Shown here piece by piece: positions 1 to 11,016 of a stretch of 64,000 nucleotides of DNA. The notes below the pieces were generated by a model. The model was not told the origin of the DNA, searched no databases, and was given only the letters and a program-made list of their open reading frames with translations. The DNA comes from Pyrus communis (lineage: Eukaryota > Streptophyta > Magnoliopsida > Rosales > Rosaceae), in assembly GCF_963583255.1 (NCBI RefSeq), contig NC_084817.1:14700121-14764120 (forward strand). The letters are read 5' to 3'. A program made the translations under genes and the position numbers. Position 1 is the stretch's first letter; each line of letters begins with the position of its first letter.

Positions 1-864
1 TAGTTACCCCCCCACACTTAAATCAAACATTGTCCTCAATGTTTTAAGCATAGATTCACACAAAACATAAGTAAACACACAAAAAAAAACAATTTAAACA
101 TACTAAACATGGCAGAATGTAATTAACAAAGAGAAGAGTTTAGAGACGCAAATCTGGTTATAGAGTGTAAATTCCATCTTCTCCTTGGTAATTGCATTGA
201 GGCTTTTGATCTTTGTGATTCCACATGCTTACTCTTGAACTGGTTTCTGCCCATCGTTGATTTTCCTTTGTGCTACTTCTTGAACTGGGCAGCATGATGG
301 TTCTTTTGGTCTCCCCCGAAGGTCTGAGCTTATCCCTTTTATCTGTTTCTTTGTTCAATCTTTCCAATTCGTATTGAAAAGGGTTGGAGGATAACTCAGC
401 CTATGTTTGTCTCCACATGCTTCAATGTATCATTTTCACTTGCCTTACTCGCTCCCCTTTGCAGAAGTGGTCCCTTCTCCGGAAGTGTATCAACCGTTGA
501 AGATGACTACTCGAGAGCAACGCTAGGTAAACAATCAGGAATAGGTTCCAGGCAGTTGGCTCCAGATCAGAAGACTGACTCCAAGTGCCGGCTGATTGCT
601 TCTTTTACTTTGCCATGCGAGTAAGAACAAGGACAAAGAAAAAGACAGGGAAAGAGCATGATATGAGATACTTTTGCTTTTGACCTTGATGATATGAGAT
701 ACCTTTGCTTTTGAAGAAGCGGTGCATGAATCAGCACATGTATTTCCTCCTGGGTCATCTTTACTCCAGGCATCTGGTATCATCTTTGGGGAAGAAGAAA
801 AAATTGAGTATTTCGAAAGGCTTTGCTGGGAGTGCGCCCTCAGAGGTGAGGGAGAGTTGGGCAT
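1..864 (-). other. X1 3' internal region with antisense open segments
   Basis: The same sequence recurs at 23236-23912, about 29625-30401 and about 59825-60701. Positions 5-20 are the third of the GTGTGGGG motifs found in the 3' region of these elements. On the plus strand, 403-624 is an open frame of 73 codons present in all four copies. A second frame is open from 698 and would end shortly after the S1 insertion point. Splice-like signals exist on the plus strand (TTTGCAG ending at 464, GCTAG/GTAA at 522-530, CTCCAG ending at 769, CAGAG/GTGAGG near 845). No known protein family was recognised. Whether any of this is translated is unknown. Confidence 0.6.
698..864 (+). pseudogene. Short antisense open frame, 3' end cut off by LTR S1
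   Basis: The frame is open from just after a TGA at 695-697 and contains the residues FGEEEKIEYFERLCWECAL. In an uninterrupted copy (X4, 60531-60731) it ends 11 codons into the sequence that follows the S1 site. Relative to X4 it differs by a 9-nt, frame-preserving indel, which is what a coding exon would show. The insertion of S1 after 864 replaces the native C-terminus with LTR codons, so this copy is broken. I do not recognise the protein. It may be a captured exon. Confidence 0.4.
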
Positions 865-1342
865 TGATAGGAGCATATTCATGCGACTTAAATGGCTTGT
901 TCTCGTGCATTTACGTTATGTTTCTTTAGTTATTTTAGTACTTTAAGCTATTTTCGTGTGTTTGTAGGTCCAAAGGGCTAAAGGAGCAAAAAGATGCATT
1001 TTGGAGACTTTTGGAGCACTTTTGGGCTAAGGATGGATAGCTTATGCTTGGAGCCAAAGTGTTGGACGAAATTGAAGACCTAATTGAAGACCAAAGTGTT
1101 GGAACCTTGTTCCCTTTAGTTTTAGGACATTTAAACCTTTCCTAATCCCATTCATCAACACATGCATCCACATGCATTCACCCTTTAAACCATTAAATCC
1201 ACATGCTTTCCTATTCAATTAAATCAGCCACATGCATTCATCATCATAACCTAGCTGTCATTCCACTTCATTGCACATGCATCTTCAAATAAATCAGCCA
1301 TTCCACATGCATATTCAACCTAGCTGTCATTGCACATGCATT

Positions 1343-4300
1343 TGATGCGAGAATTATACGCACACAAATTATACCCTCTTTTTATCAATTGTAGTAAGTA
1401 TGTAAGTAGGGATCGTTCTTAACCGGGGATTAGGAGGGATTGCAAATCACTTGGAAACTAACTTAAAAACGTAAAATAAAGTTTAAAACACTCAACTAGA
1501 CTCAAAGAATGCGAAACTAAACGCCTAAAACACTAAAACAAACCAAAAGGCTCAAACATCACCCAAAACACTCAAAACTGCATTAAAAACACTTTCTGGG
1601 CAGTTTTGAGCACTTTGGTGAATTTGGACGAATTTGTGTAATAAATTGAATCAAAACACTTATAAACACAAACTAAGACACTTTCTAACTAAATTGGACA
1701 CTAAAGTAAAGGGGGATTTTGTCTTGATGAGATTTGAAATAACGAAACAAGATAACAAACTAGGCAGATTGTAAAAACGAATTTCTTAAAAACAAGATAA
1801 TGGATGGATTAGTTAGAGGTCCATTCTCCACACATGACACATTTGTATATGAATCGATTCTCCAATTGCTTTTCATTAACTATGATGCTCAACACCCCAA
1901 GTTAACCGTGATGCACTAATTAACTCTCAAATTTTCCTTATGTTATTGAATTGGATGATGCATGCGACAATTCAAATCATTCTCCAATGGTTCTCAACAT
2001 GAATGCATAGAAGAGATACAATGAGAGATCATGATGCTCTATGAAAATTATAAGTGTTGACGAGGCAATTGTAACTATGAATGCATGATACTCTTGCCAA
2101 GAATTCAATTAACGCGGTTGTGACTAGCAACCTGATAGGAGCATATTTATGCTACTTAGTTGTGTTGTTTCCTTACACTTAGTGAGTTAATTACTATGTA
2201 TTTCAGTCTTTTAAAGTATTTTCGTGTGTTTTTAGGTCCTAATGGCAAAAGGAGCAAGAAAGTGCATTTTGAGGCTATTTGGAGCATTTTTGGGCATGGA
2301 TTGGATAGCTTAATCATGTAGCAATGAGGATGGACGAAATTGAAGACTAGAAGAGCTAGGAAAGGCTACAAATCTGGTGGAAGAAGTTCTACTCCAATGA
2401 AGATAAGGAAGAAGCAAGAAACAAGGAACCTTATCCAACCTTATCCAACCTTATCTTATCCTATCCTAGAAACCCTATCCTATCCTATCTCTAACATTAT
2501 CCTATTCTATCCTATCCAAATCAGATTGGGACCTAAACCTAGCTACTTAGGGAGAATCAATTACACATTTAAACACCTATTTCAGTTTCTAGAAGACTCA
2601 TCCATACCATTGCCGCAAATCACCATTCCTTGTAGGTTTAGGAATCACAATCCTTTTCCTACTCCTATATCACATGTCCTAGGCCCTTTAGGATTAGGAA
2701 ATCTGCCTTAAACACAGTTTCTAGAACACCTAATCCTATCCCTACATGTGTGCCGCACCTAGCCTTCTAGAACTCCCTAATTCCTAGCCGAAATTCCTAT
2801 TCCCATTCCCATTTAATTTCTGCCTTAAGTTAACCTTTTTACAATAGGATTAGGCAATCCTTTTCCTTCACTAAGTGTGCCAAAATAGCCTATATAAACA
2901 GCCTTGCCGTGCCATTTAATCACCACCATCCCTTCACACAACATTCATACATCCCTTCAGAAATCAACCCTTGCCGTGACCTTGCAACCACCCATCCATC
3001 ATTCCCCTACTTCCATACATCCATCCCAACCTCCATACACCACCATAACCCCTTGCCGCACCACCATATATACCTAAAACCATCCAAAATCCAGAAAATC
3101 GTCCACAAACTCACCATAGACCTTTGTGCCGTGACCTAGCAAGGAGAAGGAGAAGGAAGACCAAGCCTTGGGCGTTTGAATATTCAAGTTGGAGTGTTGG
3201 ACGTGTCTAGGTGTAATCTATCTTTTATTTTCAATGTTTAAATCTATATTGCTTTGTTTTGTCATGAACATGAGAGGCTAAACTCGTTTTAGCCTAGGGA
3301 TGCTTTGAAACCATGAATACAATTATAATATGATTTGATTAATTCCAGTTGTGATTTCATAAATTGTGAATGCAATTTGCTTAACCGTTTGATGGATAAC
3401 TTATTCTTGTATGTTTATTAGGGAGGCCTACTTAATTTGCATGCTTGAATTTGGGGCTAGAATATAAGGGTGTTTCACATAATCGTCACAAACTTATATT
3501 CACAAGTAGTTAAGGTTGTTTTCACAATCATGTTAAGTAAATTCCTAGCATGCGTATCATGATGTCATAGTTACAAGTGCTTTGTCAATACTTATGGTTT
3601 CCATTGAACGTAATGATCTTTAACCGTATCTCTATTATGATGTCATGTAGGGGACTTTTTGAAGAATGCTTTGGGTTGTCGTATGATGTCATCCAATCCA
3701 CTAACTTAAGGGAAATCTGAGGGTTAATTAGTGATGTCACGGTTAATCTGGGGTGTTGAGGTTCATGGTTTATCGGAAAAGCAACTGGAAATCAATTTAT
3801 GTTAGAAAGTATCATGTGTGGAGAAGTATCCCTTGGCTATCCCATCATCCATTAGTTTTTCTTATTTTCGTCCAAAATCTGTTTTAAAGTTTTAAGTCAC
3901 TTGTTTTCTTTTAAATTCGTCCAAAATCAAAACCCCCTTTCTTATTTGTTCCAAATCTGTCCAAAAGAGTCTTTTTGAGTCTTTAGAGTCAAAACCAAGT
4001 GTATTTTCGTCCAAATTAAGTCATAGAGTCTAAATTGAGTCTTTGTGGTTGTTTTTGGTTGTTTTGAGTCTTTAAAGTTTGTTTTGAGTCATATAAGTTA
4101 GTAAGAGTCTTGTGAGTCTGTTTAAAGTGTTTTAAAACATATTTTCACATCTTTGAGTCAATTTTCATTAGATTAGCAATCCCTCCTAATCCCCGGCCTA
4201 GAACGATCCCTACTTATATCTATACTACAATTGTCGAAAAGAGGGTTTAATTTGTGTGCTTATATATTTCGCATCACAACCTTCACTACTCATGTTTATA

Positions 4301-5589
4301 AACTTGTGACGATTAGGTGAAACTCGTTTATAAACTAGCATCGAGTTTATGCATGAAGACTAAGTATGCATCCCTAATCAACATACAAAAACAAGTTTTT
4401 AATAAACATGATAATTGAATTACAATCACAACTTAACAAATCACAATTGGAAGAAATCAATTCATATTTCAAACATGTTCATGGCTTCAAACTTTCCCCT
4501 AACTAATTAGGGGTTTAGCCACTCATGATTACAACAAACTTAGAGAGTAATAATAAAGTAAACATTGAAATCAAGGAAAGGAAGTACACCTAAAAATTCC
4601 AACAACTCAAACTTGAATTGTATGAACGTTTAGGCCTCTTCTCCTCCTTTTTGTTGTTGCGGCACAAGGGGTTTTGGTGAGTTTTGGGGGTTATGGATGA
4701 TGTAGAATGATGTGTTTAGGGTAGGGATGGATGTAGGGGAAGGCAAGGAGTGTTTTTGGGCAGAAAATATGAAGAATGGTGAAGTATGGCAGTGTTAGAG
4801 AGAGGGAATGAATTTCTAGCGTGAATGAATGTGTATATGAGATGGTTTTCTGAATATGGAAGAGTTAGTGATTTGTGGCTGCAATGGATGCTTATTTATA
4901 GGTGAAAAGAGGGAACATGACAACTAGGAACTTGGTGGAAAGCTGGAAATGCATGTGGAGTGGCTGAAATTGTAAAGGGAATGCATGTGGAAATGATAGA
5001 ATGTGTTGATGTGCAATGATGAATTGGGATGGCTGAAAATCTGGAGTGGGAGTGCATGTGGGTGTTTGGTGGCTGAAATGATGAAGGGGGAAGTGCATGT
5101 GGCTGCAATGGTAAAGGGGGAAGTGCATGTGGCTGCAATGGTAAAGGATGGTGGTGCAATGATGAAAGAACAAGTGCATGTGGCTGAATCGGTGGTGAAT
5201 GATTATGAATGATTATGAATGCATGTGGATAAAAGAGGGGATATGGCTGCAAGGTTAAAGGGCTAAGGTTTAAGTACATAGAATGGGCCTAAAATAGGGT
5301 GGTTTGCATGGCAAGGGAAGGGGAGAAGGGATAAGCCATGGCAAGGTTATCTAATTGGGCTAGGGCCATTGTTTTGTGCCCTATTGTGCCAAAACCGTCC
5401 AACACCTTGGCTCCAAACATAAGCTATCCATTCCAAGCCCAATTTTGCTCCAAAATGCACCTTTTTGCTTCCTTAGCCATATGAACCTAGAAACACACGA
5501 AAATGGCATAAAGGACTAAAATAACTAAAGAAACATAACGTAAATGCACGAGAACAAGCCATTTAAGTCGCATGAATATGCTCCTATCA
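1343..5589 (-). repeat. A1 3' LTR, interrupted by solo LTR N1
   Basis: It runs from TGATGCGAG (LTR end, reverse sense) to GCTCCTATCA (LTR start, reverse sense). Without N1 and one CAACC copy it is 2098 bp, against 2076 bp for the 5' LTR. The difference is a 32-bp deletion in the 5' LTR between two TTTATAAACT repeats and a 10-bp duplication there. The reversed TATA box is at 4893-4903. TGCATGTG motifs cluster at 4948-5226, in U3. Confidence 0.95.
2133..4276 (+). mobile_element. N1: solo LTR nested in A1 3' LTR
   Basis: It starts TGATAGGAGCATATTTATGC and ends TATTTCGCATCA, 2144 bp. Target duplication CAACC lies at 2128-2132 and 4277-4281; the empty site is preserved in the A1 5' LTR near 13990. 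The U3 is unlike S1: instead of CACATGCA arrays it has a short TATCC-rich tract (2435-2520). The U5 end keeps CTAATCCCCGG (4186-4196). Being inside a young element, this insertion must be younger still. Confidence 0.95.
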
Positions 5590-5605
5590 AATTCCCCCAC
5601 ACTTA
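5590..5605 (-). other. A1 3' polypurine tract
   Basis: The sense strand reads TAAGTGTGGGGGAATT directly against the LTR start, the position where plus-strand DNA synthesis is primed. Two similar GTGTGGGG motifs lie further in, at 6457-6471 and 7299-7313. Confidence 0.85.
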
Positions 5606-7545
5606 GCTTTTGCTAGTCCTCGAGCAAAACAAAACGAAAGAAACTAAAAACAAACCAAAACACATTCTAAACCTTCCCACATGTATCTCAGGGATTTCAA
5701 ACGAACATGACACAATATAGAACATCATTCCCACGACATTTAGCTTACTTTACACTTCAACAAACACTTAATCATAGTTACCACTTATTATTTCACATTT
5801 AATCAATTAAAACAACATTTTGAATGTAGTAACATGCCTTAGAGAATTCCCTCAATTCCTTACTAGAATGCACTCAATTTTCACACAGATTCTCTAACTC
5901 CACACCCTACACTAGGTATATGTGAGGAGATTGATGAAAATATGAATTCTAACACTCACATATGTTATATCAAAGAAAGCATTTTCTGGATTTATGACAA
6001 TGACATGAATATGATCTCATGAATGAAATGCTACTACTTAGAATGAGAACCAGTGATTCCATATGCTCATACCAAATTCAAACTCCACAAATTGAACACA
6101 TAACATCAAGATAGAAGTTGAGGGTTGTAACGGGGCTAAGGGTAATGGTTTAACAAAAAAAGGTAAAGCAAAACAAAGGTTCTTAAAGTAATAGGAAGCG
6201 AAGTAATGAAATTGACACTTAAACTCACTTTTAATGGCAGAAATCAACTTTTAAACACAAGGGAAGATTCATGCAACAACTAGGGTCAAATTCACTCTTT
6301 TGGACCCTTCCTTCAATAACCAATACTTGTGAGATCATTCTCACTTATTTTTCAACTCTTTTTCTTTCTTTTCAACACTTTTCTATTTTCTTTTTTATTT
6401 TTCCACGAATTTTTTTTTTTTTTTCTTTATTTCATTCTTTGGCCGTGCCCTATTATCTTTCCCCACACTTATTTTCTGCAATATATTGATCAAAAGGAGT
6501 TCATTCTAAGTCATGCTTCACTATCCTTTAAGAACAAGGGTATGGAAAGTCCTAATCTAGGCTAGGTAAGGATAATGTGGCTAACAAAGAAAATAAGCTT
6601 AAAAAGGCTCAAAAAGGGGTAATCCTACAATACATGTGAAAAGGGATAGGCTTTTTGGCTTTGGCTTGACTAACAACTTCATCTTATTGTATGTTATGCA
6701 ATCAATATCATGCTTTGAATGAAATGGGCATGAGTTCTAGTATTTGGAACTATAATGACATGCATTCCAAGTAGCAGCCAAGCAAAGAATAATGAGATCA
6801 TGCATCGACTTAAGAAAACAAAAAATCACAGATTATACTCTCCAAAGAACGTTATAGGCTCAAGTCTCTCAAGGATGTAGCTTTAGTTTGAGTTTCTTCC
6901 TTCAAGCATGTTACAAAAACTGATTTTCTCTTTGTAATTACATGTGAATTCATAAGCTATAACCATAACCAAGCATAAACCAAAGCATAAATCAACTTCC
7001 AGCCATGTTTACAACATTCTTTAATAGTCATGACATTAAAAACCAAATCCTCATCATTGTGTTGGAAGGTGACCTAAGACACAAACAAACACACAAAAAC
7101 AACTTTAAAACAACTCTTTTTGGGTTTTTCAAAACTGTTTTGTAATTTTTTTTTAAATTTTCGGATTTTCTGAACAAAAGGCATGAAAACACTTCAAAAC
7201 ACTCTAAAAACACTTAAAAACACCTTAAAACAGCAAGGAACAACATTTGAAGTTATGGGTGATAAAATCCCACGAATTTGCATCAAATAAACTTAGTTAC
7301 CTCCCCACACTTAAATCAAACATTGTCCTCAATGTTTCAAGCATAGACTCACACAATTAACAAACAAACAAACAAAACAACAACTAAACAACCTAACATG
7401 GCAGAAACGAAGTAGCAACAAAGAGAAGAGTTTAGGAACGCAAATCTGGAATTGGAGTGCTTTCTAGGTCTTCCTTTGTTGAATGCATGGGTTGCCTCCC
7501 AAGTAGCGCTTGCTTTAACGTCGTACAGCCGGACGAAGAACCCAA
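5606..7545 (-). other. A1 3' noncoding region between pol and PPT
   Basis: Athila elements often have an env-like ORF here. I see none, only short frames. One (6038-6247, minus) has a stretch QFVEFEFGMSIWNHWFS that resembles the B copy (28286-28558), but this may be DNA-level conservation only. A pyrimidine run occurs at 6370-6440. Positions 7487-7548, just past the pol stop, hold a block (GGTTGCCTCCCAAGTAGCGC and flanks) that recurs in X1 at 18714-18780. Confidence 0.7.
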
Positions 7546-10500
7546 TCACTCCAGATTGTAGCCCACGGCACCCAAGGGAAGCTCTTCCACAACATGCTCC
7601 ACAAAGTTCTCATAGTATGGCTTCAATCTATGTCCGTTCACCTTGAACTCGTGGCCACTTTTTAAGCTTTGGACTTGGACTGCACCATGAGGAAAAACAT
7701 TAGTAACAACAAGAGGTCCAATCCATTTAGAACGTAACTTACCAGGGAATAACCGAAGTCTTGAATCAAAAAGCAACACTTTCTGCCCCTTGGAGAACGT
7801 TTTGGTACGAAGCATCTTATCATGATAAGCCTTCGTCTTGTCCTTGTAGATGCGAGCATTCTCGTAAGCCTCGTTCCTAATCTCCTCAAGTTCATCTAAT
7901 TGGAGCTTCCTATGAACTCCAGCAGCGTCTATGTCCAAATTGAAGGTTTTCACAGCCCAATGTGCCTTGTGCTCTAACTCAACGGGCAAATGACATGGCT
8001 TACCATATATAAGCCGAAAAGGTGACATGCCAAGGGGAGTTTTGTAAGCCGTACGATAGGCCCACAATGCATCGTCCAAGCGCAAACTCCAATCTCTTCT
8101 TGAGGGTCCCACGGTTTTCTCTAGGACTTGTTTGATCTCCCTATTTGAAACCTCCGCTTGCCCATTAGTTTGAGGGTGATAAGGTGTGGAAACCTTATGA
8201 GTAACGTTGTACTTCTTGAGCAAAGCTTCAATGGTGCGGTTACGAAAGTGAGAACCCCCATCACTAATTAAAACTCGTGGCATCCCAAACCTAGCAAAAA
8301 TATTAGATTTCACAAAATCTGCAACAACCTTAGAATCGTTAGTACGGGTGGCTCTGGCTTCCACCCATTTGGAAACATAATCGACAGCTAGCAAGATATA
8401 AGTGAAACCAAAAGATGGAGGGAAGGGGCCCATGAAATCAATACCCCAAACATCAAAAATTTCCACAAAGGAGAGAGATTGTTGCGGCATTTGGTCCTTA
8501 GGCCCTATGTTACCTGTTCTTTGACACTTATCGCATGTTAAACAAAACATTTTAGCATCTTTAAAGAGAGTAGGCCAATAAAATCCAGATTGTAACACCT
8601 TTAGGGCTGTCCTTTGGGTGCCAAAATGTCCCCCACATGCATAAGTATGGCAGAATGTAAGAATGGAATTAAATTCAGATTCGGGCACACATCTACGCAC
8701 AATCTGATCTGGGCAGAATTTCCATAAATATGGATCATCCCAAACATAAAAACGTGCATCATGAACAAGTTTATCACGTTGGAACTTGTTTAGGGTACTA
8801 GGAACTTGCTTAGACACCAAGAAATTGACCAAATCGGCATACCAAGGGGTTCTTACCTCAATGGACAGAAGTTGCTCGTCCGGAAACGTTTCTAAAATGG
8901 GGGTGGACTCTTCCTCACGCACCATTCTACTTAGGTGGTCAGCCACCACGTTTTCACACCCTTTCTTGTCTCGGATTTCAAGATGGAACTCTTGAAGTAG
9001 AAGCATCCAACGAATGAGTCTTGGCTTAGCCTCCTTTTTGGTGAGAAGATACTTCAAGGCTGCATGGTCAGTGAAAACAATTACTTTAGTACCAAGAAGA
9101 TATGATCTAAACTTATCTAATGCAAATACAATAGCCAAGAGTTCTTTTTCGGTTGTGGAATAATTAAGTTGAGCATCATTCAACGTCCGTGAGGCGTAGT
9201 AGATGACATGCGGCCTCTTGTCCTTTCTTTGTCCTACAACTGCTCCTAAAGCATAGTCGGACGCATCACACATAAGCTCGAACGGGAGGCTCCAATCCGG
9301 GGGAACAATAATGGGTGCCGTGGTCAACAACTCCTTGAGTTGGTTGAATGATGCCGTGCACTCCTTAGTGAATTCAAACGCCACTTCTTTTTGTAGGAGA
9401 CGGCATAGTGGTTGTGCAATTTTAGAAAAATCCTTGATAAATCGTCTATAGAATCCTGCATGGCCAAGAAAAGAACGGACCTCTCTAACCGAAGTAGGAG
9501 AGGGTAAGTGACGTATAAGATCTATTTTAGACTTATCAACTTCAATTCCTTTTTCAGAGATGATATGACCCAAAACTATACCTTGTTTAACCATAAAATG
9601 ACATTTTTCCCAATTCAAAACAAGGTTAGTTTCCATGCATCTTTTCAAGATTAAAGTGAGATTATGCAAACAAGCATCAAATGAGTCTCCAAACACACTA
9701 AAATCGTCCATAAATACTTCAATTATCTTTTCAACATAATCAGAGAAGATACTTACCATGCATCGTTGGAAAGTGGCCGGTGCATTGCATAAACCAAATG
9801 GCATACGACGATATGCAAAAGTACCAAATGGACAAGTAAAGGTGGTCTTTTCTTGATCATCCGGCGCTATGACAATTTGATTGTAACCCGAATAACCATC
9901 AAGAAAGCAATAAAAAGAATGACCGGCTAACCTTTCAAGCATTTGATCAATGAATGGTAAAGGGAAGTGATCTTTCCTTGTTGCGGCATTTAGCTTCCTA
10001 TAGTCAATGCACACCCTCCAACCGGTTTGAATGCGTGTAGGCACAAGTTCATCTTCTTCATTCTTCACCACAGTGACTCCGGACTTTTTGGGAACCACTT
10101 GGACCGGTGAAACCCAACAACTATCCGAGATGGGATAGATGACACCACAATCTAGTAACTTGATGATTTCCTTCTTCACTACTTCCATCATTGGTGGGTT
10201 GAGTCGACGTTGGGCTTCCCTTGATGGTTTGGCGCCTTCTTCCATGAGAATTCGATGCATGCACGTGGTAGGGCTTATACCCTTGATATCGGCCAAAGTC
10301 CACCCAATGGCTGTTTTGTGCTCTTTGAGAACCCTCACCAACTTCTCCTCCTCTTGTTCCGTGAGTGATGAAGCTATAATGACGGGCAATGTGTCTTGCT
10401 CTCCCAAAAACACATACTTCAAGTGATTTGGCAACGGTTTGAGCTCAAGGGTAGGTGGTTGTTCTATAGAAGGAAGCAACTTATTAGTTGAAATTGGAAT

Positions 10501-11016
10501 GGAAATTGGACTAGGGGACTTACCTTGGAGCCGTGGCAATGACTCTAGGGCTGCCACGGTCTCTATTACATCTTCATCAAAGGCCACGGCATAATTGTTC
10601 ATTTGTATGCCGTGGGTTGCTATGGTGCCATTCATGTGACCCTTCGTTTCCATGCCATTTGTAATGACCGTTTCAAGTGCATCGCCATGTAATTGATCAA
10701 GGTGTGCCTGCGCCAAAGAATCAAGAATATCAATAGAGAAACATGAGTGATCATCTTTAGGAAATCTCATAGTTTCAGAAATATTAAAATCAATCACTTC
10801 CCCATCGAATTCCATTGTTAAAGTGTCTTTAAACACGTCTATCTTAGTTCGGGCTGTCTTCATGAATGGCCTCCCAAGAAGAATCGGCAAGGATGGAGCA
10901 TGGGTGGTTTCCTCCATTTCAAGGACATAGAAATCCGCCGGGAAGATCAAATTATTCACCTGCACTAAGACATCTTCCAATACGCCCTTTGGATAGGCAT
11001 TAGATCTATCGGCCAA
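7546..11016 (-). CDS. pol: A1 Pol: protease C-terminus, reverse transcriptase, RNase H, integrase
   Basis: This is the second part of the polyprotein that copies element RNA into DNA and inserts it. Residues count from the codon after the amber stop. Residues 1-75 finish the protease (LPILLGRPF at 43-51). RT spans about 300-480 with the FMDD active site at 435-438. RNase H spans about 575-695 with D584, E625 and D650 as likely catalytic residues. Integrase spans about 780-1010: zinc ligands H790, H797, C828, C831 and a D860, D919, E955 triad with 35 residues between the last two. A KWIGPLVV motif at 1097-1104 resembles the GPY/F module. There is no chromodomain, which fits Athila. The frame begins with TTG straight after the TAG at 11017-11019, so it is not an independent start; it is the continuation of gag. 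All catalytic residues are intact. Confidence 0.95.
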   Translation of the reverse strand: MADRSNAYPKGVLEDVLVQVNNLIFPADFYVLEMEETTHAPSLPILLGRPFMKTARTKIDVFKDTLTMEFDGEVIDFNISETMRFPKDDHSCFSIDILDSLAQAHLDQLHGDALETVITNGMETKGHMNGTIATHGIQMNNYAVAFDEDVIETVAALESLPRLQGKSPSPISIPISTNKLLPSIEQPPTLELKPLPNHLKYVFLGEQDTLPVIIASSLTEQEEEKLVRVLKEHKTAIGWTLADIKGISPTTCMHRILMEEGAKPSREAQRRLNPPMMEVVKKEIIKLLDCGVIYPISDSCWVSPVQVVPKKSGVTVVKNEEDELVPTRIQTGWRVCIDYRKLNAATRKDHFPLPFIDQMLERLAGHSFYCFLDGYSGYNQIVIAPDDQEKTTFTCPFGTFAYRRMPFGLCNAPATFQRCMVSIFSDYVEKIIEVFMDDFSVFGDSFDACLHNLTLILKRCMETNLVLNWEKCHFMVKQGIVLGHIISEKGIEVDKSKIDLIRHLPSPTSVREVRSFLGHAGFYRRFIKDFSKIAQPLCRLLQKEVAFEFTKECTASFNQLKELLTTAPIIVPPDWSLPFELMCDASDYALGAVVGQRKDKRPHVIYYASRTLNDAQLNYSTTEKELLAIVFALDKFRSYLLGTKVIVFTDHAALKYLLTKKEAKPRLIRWMLLLQEFHLEIRDKKGCENVVADHLSRMVREEESTPILETFPDEQLLSIEVRTPWYADLVNFLVSKQVPSTLNKFQRDKLVHDARFYVWDDPYLWKFCPDQIVRRCVPESEFNSILTFCHTYACGGHFGTQRTALKVLQSGFYWPTLFKDAKMFCLTCDKCQRTGNIGPKDQMPQQSLSFVEIFDVWGIDFMGPFPPSFGFTYILLAVDYVSKWVEARATRTNDSKVVADFVKSNIFARFGMPRVLISDGGSHFRNRTIEALLKKYNVTHKVSTPYHPQTNGQAEVSNREIKQVLEKTVGPSRRDWSLRLDDALWAYRTAYKTPLGMSPFRLIYGKPCHLPVELEHKAHWAVKTFNLDIDAAGVHRKLQLDELEEIRNEAYENARIYKDKTKAYHDKMLRTKTFSKGQKVLLFDSRLRLFPGKLRSKWIGPLVVTNVFPHGAVQVQSLKSGHEFKVNGHRLKPYYENFVEHVVEELPLGAVGYNLE

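Noticed and set aside
4892..5279. Long minus-strand open frames rich in H, P and M in LTR U3 regions (also 14577-14960 and 39486-39869)
   Set aside because: They arise from repeated CACATGCA/TTCATT words; composition is that of simple sequence, and they lie upstream of the TATA box.
6038..6247. Possible env-like remnant in A1
   Set aside because: Only a short motif is shared with B; no signal peptide, transmembrane segment or long frame is seen.
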